From NCBI GenBank assembly GCA_035638075.1, contig DASRAU010000041.1, positions 186,001-250,000 on the forward strand: a DNA stretch of 64,000 bases. The letters are read 5' to 3'. The translations under genes were made by a program, and so were the position numbers. Shown here piece after piece: positions 60,526 to 64,000 of the stretch. The notes beneath the pieces were generated by a model. The model saw only the letters and a list, made by a program, of their open reading frames with translations. It did no database searches and was not told the DNA's origin. This DNA is from DASRAU01 sp035638075 (GTDB taxonomy: Bacteria; Acidobacteriota; Polarisedimenticolia; Gp22-AA2). Positions within the stretch are counted from its first letter, which is position 1; every line of letters starts with the position of its first letter.

Positions 60526-61461
60526 TCACGCGGCGGCGGCGACCGCCTGCGAAGCGACGATCGGCGCCAGGGCCAGGTTGACTTTCTCCCGCTGGGCGGG
60601 AGTGGTGACGGCCAGGAACAGCTCCTCGAACCGCGGGTGCGTGACCCCGCTCAGGATGAACGTCCAGCGCTTGGCGCGCAGGATCTCGCGGCCGACCTCG
60701 TCGCGCCGCGCGGCGTCGAGCTCCTGACCCCGGAGCCGCTCGAAATTCAGGAGGTCGAGGCGCGCCTGCTCCTGGAGCAGCCCGTCCACGCCCCCGACCA
60801 GCTCGATGAGATGATCGATCGCCGTCTCCTTCTCGGCGTCGGTCATGCCGCCGAAGGCGCGCAGCGTCTCGAGGTGGTCCATCTTCGCGTGCTGCGCCTC
60901 CTCCTGCCAGTGGGCGCGGAAGACGCGCCTGGTCAATGGATCGAGCCCGTCGTCGTCGCGCATGGCGTCCTTGAAGTGCAGCTGCGTGAACCACTCGATC
61001 GCCGCGGTCAGGAGGAGCATCGCCCCGGTGCTCTTCGACAGGACGAACTGCGCCGTCTCGGTCGCGCCGCCGACGAGGGCGGTCTCGAACCCGAGCGCGT
61101 CGTCCACCATGCGGCGCACCTGGCGGAAGAGGTTCATGTGCTTGACCTCCTCGGCCGCGAAGTTGGTCAGCGCGTCGAAGGCGTCCCGCTCGACCAGTTC
61201 GTGGTCCTTCGCGAGCGTGAGCATCTTCGGAGCGATGAACTCCTCCACGTAGCCGAACAGGTGCGCGTAGGCAGCCATCTCGACCTGCGAGAGCCGCCGG
61301 CGGTCTTGCTCGTCCATCCAGGCGAGCCGGGCGGTCGCGGACAGGGCGGGAGGCAACCAGCGGCGCGCCGGGTCGAAGGCCCGATCCCCCAGGACGTCCT
61401 CGATCCTCCAGTTCACGGCGTAGGCGCTCTTGAGGCTGTCGGCGTACGAGTAGGTGCGCAT
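60526..61461 (-). CDS. ferritin-like diiron protein
   Basis: A 311-residue all-helical protein beginning MRTYSYADSLKSAYAVNWRI. Four metal-ligand blocks of a diiron site are visible: YVEEFIAPKM, FAAEEVKHM (ExxH), TAAIEWFTQLHF and WQEEAQHAKM (ExxH). This resembles AurF-type N-oxygenases and other diiron oxygenases that act on small molecules; storage ferritin is unlikely given the length. It has a perfect TTGACA -35, a TATCGT -10 and an AAAGGAG ribosome site. Its promoter region carries an operator copy shared with the divergent TetR regulator, which probably represses it. Confidence 0.8.
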   Translation of the reverse strand: MRTYSYADSLKSAYAVNWRIEDVLGDRAFDPARRWLPPALSATARLAWMDEQDRRRLSQVEMAAYAHLFGYVEEFIAPKMLTLAKDHELVERDAFDALTNFAAEEVKHMNLFRQVRRMVDDALGFETALVGGATETAQFVLSKSTGAMLLLTAAIEWFTQLHFKDAMRDDDGLDPLTRRVFRAHWQEEAQHAKMDHLETLRAFGGMTDAEKETAIDHLIELVGGVDGLLQEQARLDLLNFERLRGQELDAARRDEVGREILRAKRWTFILSGVTHPRFEELFLAVTTPAQREKVNLALAPIVASQAVAAAA

Positions 61462-61482
61462 CGTGTCGTCTCCTTTAGTTTC

Positions 61483-61500
61483 AGAACGATAAGTGACAAA
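61483..61500. promoter_or_regulatory. operator-like repeat 1
   Basis: AGAACGATAAGTGACAAA matches repeat 2 at 61543-61560 in 16 of 18 positions. It lies just downstream of the -10 box of the diiron gene, where a bound repressor would block initiation. Confidence 0.6.
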
Positions 61501-61504
61501 CGGG

Positions 61505-61533
61505 ACGATACGACGCGCTTATTAGCATGTCAA
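61505..61533 (-). promoter_or_regulatory. promoter of the diiron gene
   Basis: On the minus strand, TTGACA (61528-61533) and TATCGT (61505-61510) are separated by exactly 17 bases, upstream of an AAAGGAG ribosome site and ATG 61461. It is the best sigma-70-like promoter seen in the window. Confidence 0.65.
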
Positions 61534-61542
61534 GAACTTTTT

Positions 61543-61560
61543 AGAACGATATGTGAAAAA
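61543..61560. promoter_or_regulatory. operator-like repeat 2
   Basis: AGAACGATATGTGAAAAA is a direct repeat of 61483-61500 at a spacing of 60 bases. It covers the expected -35/spacer region of the TetR gene (-10 TATATT at 61566-61571), consistent with autoregulation. Confidence 0.6.
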
Positions 61561-61610
61561 TGTGGTATATTCCCTACTGCCTTGGAAACAAAAGCCTTGA
61601 GGTGGGTGCC

Positions 61611-62177
61611 GTGGGCCGACCGAAGACCTGGGAACGTTCAGACGTCCTGAGAAAGGCCGCCCGGCTCTTCTGGGAAAAGGGCTTCGAGGGGGCGCACCTC
61701 CAGGAGCTGGTCGATGTGACCGGCCTGAACCGGTTCGCCCTCTACAAGGAGTTCGGTGGAAAAGAAGGCCTCTTCCACGAGGCGCTTCAGTCCTACATCA
61801 GCGACCTCGCCGAGCTGACGAGCTTCCTGGGCCGCGAGCCGCTCGGGCTCGAAAACATCCGGGACTTCTTCCGGGCGTCCGATGCGTACAACTTCCACCA
61901 CGGCTGCTTCGTCCTGAATACGGTGCGCGAGAAGTCGCTCGTGAATGAGGACACCTGGTCCACGACGCGCGGCTTCGTCCTCGGAGGCGAGAAGGCGCTT
62001 CGCCTGAATCTCGACGCGGCGATGGATCGCCGGCAGATTCCGGCCGGGACCGACACCGAAGGGCTGGCTCGGTTCCTGGTCTCTTTGGAGATCGGCCTCA
62101 TCACTTACGGCGTCGTGGCTCAGGACCGCACCGACCGGGGTCGCGCCCTGGCTTTCCTCGATACCGTCCTCCGCTGA
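61611..62177 (+). CDS. TetR/AcrR family regulator
   Basis: A 188-residue regulator from a GTG preceded by GAGGTGG. It begins MGRPKTWERSDVLRKAARLF, followed by the HTH (FEGAHLQELVDVTGLNRFAL) and YKEFGGKEGLFHEAL, the standard TetR N-terminal domain. The C-terminal ligand domain is divergent, with HGCFVLNTVREKS. It is divergent from the diiron gene across 149 bases that contain two near-identical repeats, so it probably represses both promoters and is released by a small molecule. Confidence 0.9.
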   Translation: MGRPKTWERSDVLRKAARLFWEKGFEGAHLQELVDVTGLNRFALYKEFGGKEGLFHEALQSYISDLAELTSFLGREPLGLENIRDFFRASDAYNFHHGCFVLNTVREKSLVNEDTWSTTRGFVLGGEKALRLNLDAAMDRRQIPAGTDTEGLARFLVSLEIGLITYGVVAQDRTDRGRALAFLDTVLR

Positions 62178-62188
62178 GACGCTGCCGC

Positions 62189-62944
62189 GTGTGGCGCGTC
62201 GTTGCCTGCCTGCTCCTCGCGCTCGCGGGCGCTCGTGCCCCGGCCTGGGCGGCCGACGAGATCCAGGTCTACAACGCGGACATCAACCGGCCGCGACAGT
62301 TCTCCCTCCAGATGCACGGGAACTACATCGTGCGCGGCCTCGAGGAGCCCGATTTTCCTGGCGGGCTCGTCCCGGACGCCTCGTTCAACGGGACGCCCGA
62401 GTTCGCCTACGGCGTCTTCGACTGGTGGGAGGTGGGTGCCTACCTGCCGTACGCGATCGAGCCGGGGCCGTCCTTCTTTTCGGGAGGCGCCAAGCTGCGC
62501 ACCCTCTTCGTGAGCCCGAACGCGGCCCAGCGTCGCTTCTTCTACGGCCTCAACATCGAGGTCGCCCGTGAGACGGAGAAGTTCTCACAGGGCCGTTGGG
62601 GGTCCGAGGTGCGGCCGATCGTCGGCTGGCGCTGGCCGCGCCTGGAGTTCATCGTCAATCCGATCGTCGAGGTCCCTCTCAGCGGCCCCGAGCGCGAGGC
62701 CATCTTCTCACCCGCCGTCCGTCTCGCCTGGCTGTTCCCGCCGTCCTGGGCCGTCGGCTTCGAGCACTATGCCGAGCTCGGCCCCCTGAAGGATCTGGTG
62801 ACCCTCGAAGAGCAGGCGCAGGAGCTGTTCGCGGTCGTCGACCACGGCACCCCCTCCTTCGACGTCAACTTCGGCATCGGCCATGGCTTCACGCCGGCCT
62901 CCAACGACTGGACGGTGAAGGGCATCCTGTCCTGGTCCTTCTGA
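62189..62944 (+). CDS. putative outer-membrane beta-barrel protein
   Basis: A 251-residue protein from a GTG, with a signal peptide (MWRVVACLLLALAGARAPAWA). The mature part is beta-rich with alternating aromatic residues (EFAYGVFDWWEVGAYLPYAI, FEHYAELGPLKDLV) and ends in a terminal Phe (WTVKGILSWSF), the usual outer-membrane insertion signal. It starts 11 bases after the TetR gene, so it may be co-transcribed with it. Function unknown; it could be a pore or transporter. Confidence 0.65.
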   Translation: MWRVVACLLLALAGARAPAWAADEIQVYNADINRPRQFSLQMHGNYIVRGLEEPDFPGGLVPDASFNGTPEFAYGVFDWWEVGAYLPYAIEPGPSFFSGGAKLRTLFVSPNAAQRRFFYGLNIEVARETEKFSQGRWGSEVRPIVGWRWPRLEFIVNPIVEVPLSGPEREAIFSPAVRLAWLFPPSWAVGFEHYAELGPLKDLVTLEEQAQELFAVVDHGTPSFDVNFGIGHGFTPASNDWTVKGILSWSF

Positions 62945-63027
62945 CCGCCCCCGGGTCGTTCTCCGTGTCGTCTTTTTCTCCGGATTGGTGATCTCCCAGG
63001 TGAAGCGAGTCTCCAGGGAGGATCGAC

Positions 63028-64000
63028 ATGTCCAGGCATGCGGGGTCGGTTGCAGGGGTGCTGTGTGCGGTCGTGCTGCTCACGTTTCCGGGTGCCGTCG
63101 GGGCCACCGCCTCACCCCCGCCGTCGATCAATTACCAGGGAGTGCTGCGCGGGCCTGCCGGGGAGCCGCTGACCGGCACCTACGAGGTCGATTTCCGGTT
63201 CTTCGACGCCGAGACGGGCGGAAACGAGATCCTCATCGACCATCACATCGCGGCCTCGGGGAAGTCGGTGGTCGTGGACGGCGGTCTCTTCTCGGTCGAG
63301 CTCGGCGGGGGTCTCGGCATCGTGGACGGCTCGGGGCCCGGAACCTACAACACCCTCTCCGCGGTCTTCCGCGATTACCCGTCGGTCTGGCTCGAGGTGA
63401 TCATCGGGACGGAGACCCTGAGCCCCCGTACCCGCGTCCTGGCCTCCGGCTACGCGTTTTCCGCCGCGAACGCGCAGTCGGCCGACGTCGCCGCCTCGGC
63501 CACGACCGCCGTCACGGCGACGGATGCCACCAACCTGAACGGGCAGCCGGGATCCTTCTACATGGACACCAGCGCGACGCGGCAGTTCAAGGCCGGCGGG
63601 GCCCGGTTCACTGCCGCGGATTCGGGGTACTACGTGCTCGAGGCCTACATGAATCCCGGGTCACCGGGGGCGATGCTCGCGCAAGGGACCAGCGGCTATT
63701 GCGTGATGGGTTACGACAACGTCGGCGAGCTTTGCGGCGGAAACGACTACGGCGGGTATTTCTACGACCGGAACGACAGCTCCTATGCGTATCTCGGCCA
63801 TGGCCCCGTCGGCGTCGACGCGGGTGGTTCCGGCTACGGCGTCATCGGTGTGGGTTCGGGGTCGACCAGCTACGGCGTCTTTGCCGCCAGCAACGGATCC
63901 GCGGGCTACGGCCTCTATGCGCAGGGTCAGATCGCGGCGCGATTCGTGCAGTCGAATTCGACCGACACCAACGTGAACCTCGCCTATTCCGGCTACGGGG
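63028..64000 (+). CDS. secreted tail-fibre-like protein, N-terminal part
   Basis: The gene runs off the window end after 324 codons. It has a GGGAGG ribosome site and a signal peptide (MSRHAGSVAGVLCAVVLLTF, then GAVGATA). The mature part starts INYQGVLRGPAGEPLTGTYE and later has LEVIIGTETLSPRTRVLASG, the fibre-like N-domain seen in many exported proteins of soil bacteria. Gly/Ser/Tyr-rich repeats follow (GYGVIGVGSGSTSYGVFAAS). It is probably a surface or extracellular fibre protein; the C-terminus, which may hold a chaperone or collagen-like region, is not visible. Confidence 0.7.
   Translation, partial: MSRHAGSVAGVLCAVVLLTFPGAVGATASPPPSINYQGVLRGPAGEPLTGTYEVDFRFFDAETGGNEILIDHHIAASGKSVVVDGGLFSVELGGGLGIVDGSGPGTYNTLSAVFRDYPSVWLEVIIGTETLSPRTRVLASGYAFSAANAQSADVAASATTAVTATDATNLNGQPGSFYMDTSATRQFKAGGARFTAADSGYYVLEAYMNPGSPGAMLAQGTSGYCVMGYDNVGELCGGNDYGGYFYDRNDSSYAYLGHGPVGVDAGGSGYGVIGVGSGSTSYGVFAASNGSAGYGLYAQGQIAARFVQSNSTDTNVNLAYSGYG

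Overview
The window is a very GC-rich (roughly 70% by eye), gene-dense bacterial chromosome segment. It has about 50 protein genes, no visible RNA genes, no insertion sequences and no CRISPR array, and no stretch above about 300 bases lacks a gene. The mix points to Acidobacteriota or a similar soil or sediment lineage: Ser/Thr kinases fused to TolB-like propellers, many large secreted proteins that share a C-terminal module, a Ku/LigD repair pathway and a CbpA/CbpM pair. The phylum is an inference from gene content, not a marker-gene result.

Layout. 1-10 kb: start of a PQQ-type sugar dehydrogenase (partial), a secreted beta-propeller, cbpM-cbpA chaperone genes, a membrane glycosyltransferase, fumC, pheA, a DUF3592 membrane protein and a stand-alone ATP-dependent DNA ligase. 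10-21 kb: an M36 metalloprotease with PKD-like repeats, xthA, an aldo/keto reductase, a second secreted metalloprotease with a seven-repeat propeller, a membrane protein and an M28 peptidase. 21-31 kb: a DNA-break repair island. On the minus strand are ligD, ku and a MerR/TPR protein. Diverging from ligD with almost no spacer is a translationally coupled plus-strand operon: DUF72, a RecB-like nuclease/SF1 helicase of the TM0106 type, and a protein with two PARP-type zinc fingers. 31-34 kb: DoxX, a Cys-rich secreted protein, a lipoprotein and a CPBP protease. 34-44 kb: a secreted propeller/cadherin-like protein, a HAD phosphatase fused to a HerA-like ATPase, a third secreted metalloprotease with thrombospondin-3 and Cys-rich repeats, and small enzymes and membrane proteins. 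44-52 kb: pntAA-pntAB-pntB transhydrogenase, two divergent Ser/Thr kinases and an HtrA-like protease. 52-64 kb: an amidohydrolase lipoprotein, an MFS transporter, an alcohol dehydrogenase, a thioredoxin-like selenoprotein with an in-frame UGA, ridA next to a Thr/Ser dehydratase, a Glu/Leu dehydrogenase, a methyltransferase, a diiron protein facing a TetR regulator across repeated operators, a putative outer-membrane protein and the start of a tail-fibre-like secreted protein.

The strongest leads are four. First, the UGA-interrupted thioredoxin at 56625-57194, with Sec in a U-G-G-C motif and a SECIS-like hairpin. Second, the repair island that places a double PARP-finger protein in an operon with a nuclease-helicase beside Ku/LigD. 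Third, a C-terminal module shared by several unrelated secreted proteins. Fourth, the HAD-HerA fusion. Several genes without a Shine-Dalgarno sequence have a TANNNT -10 box 6-10 nt before the start codon, which suggests leaderless transcripts.
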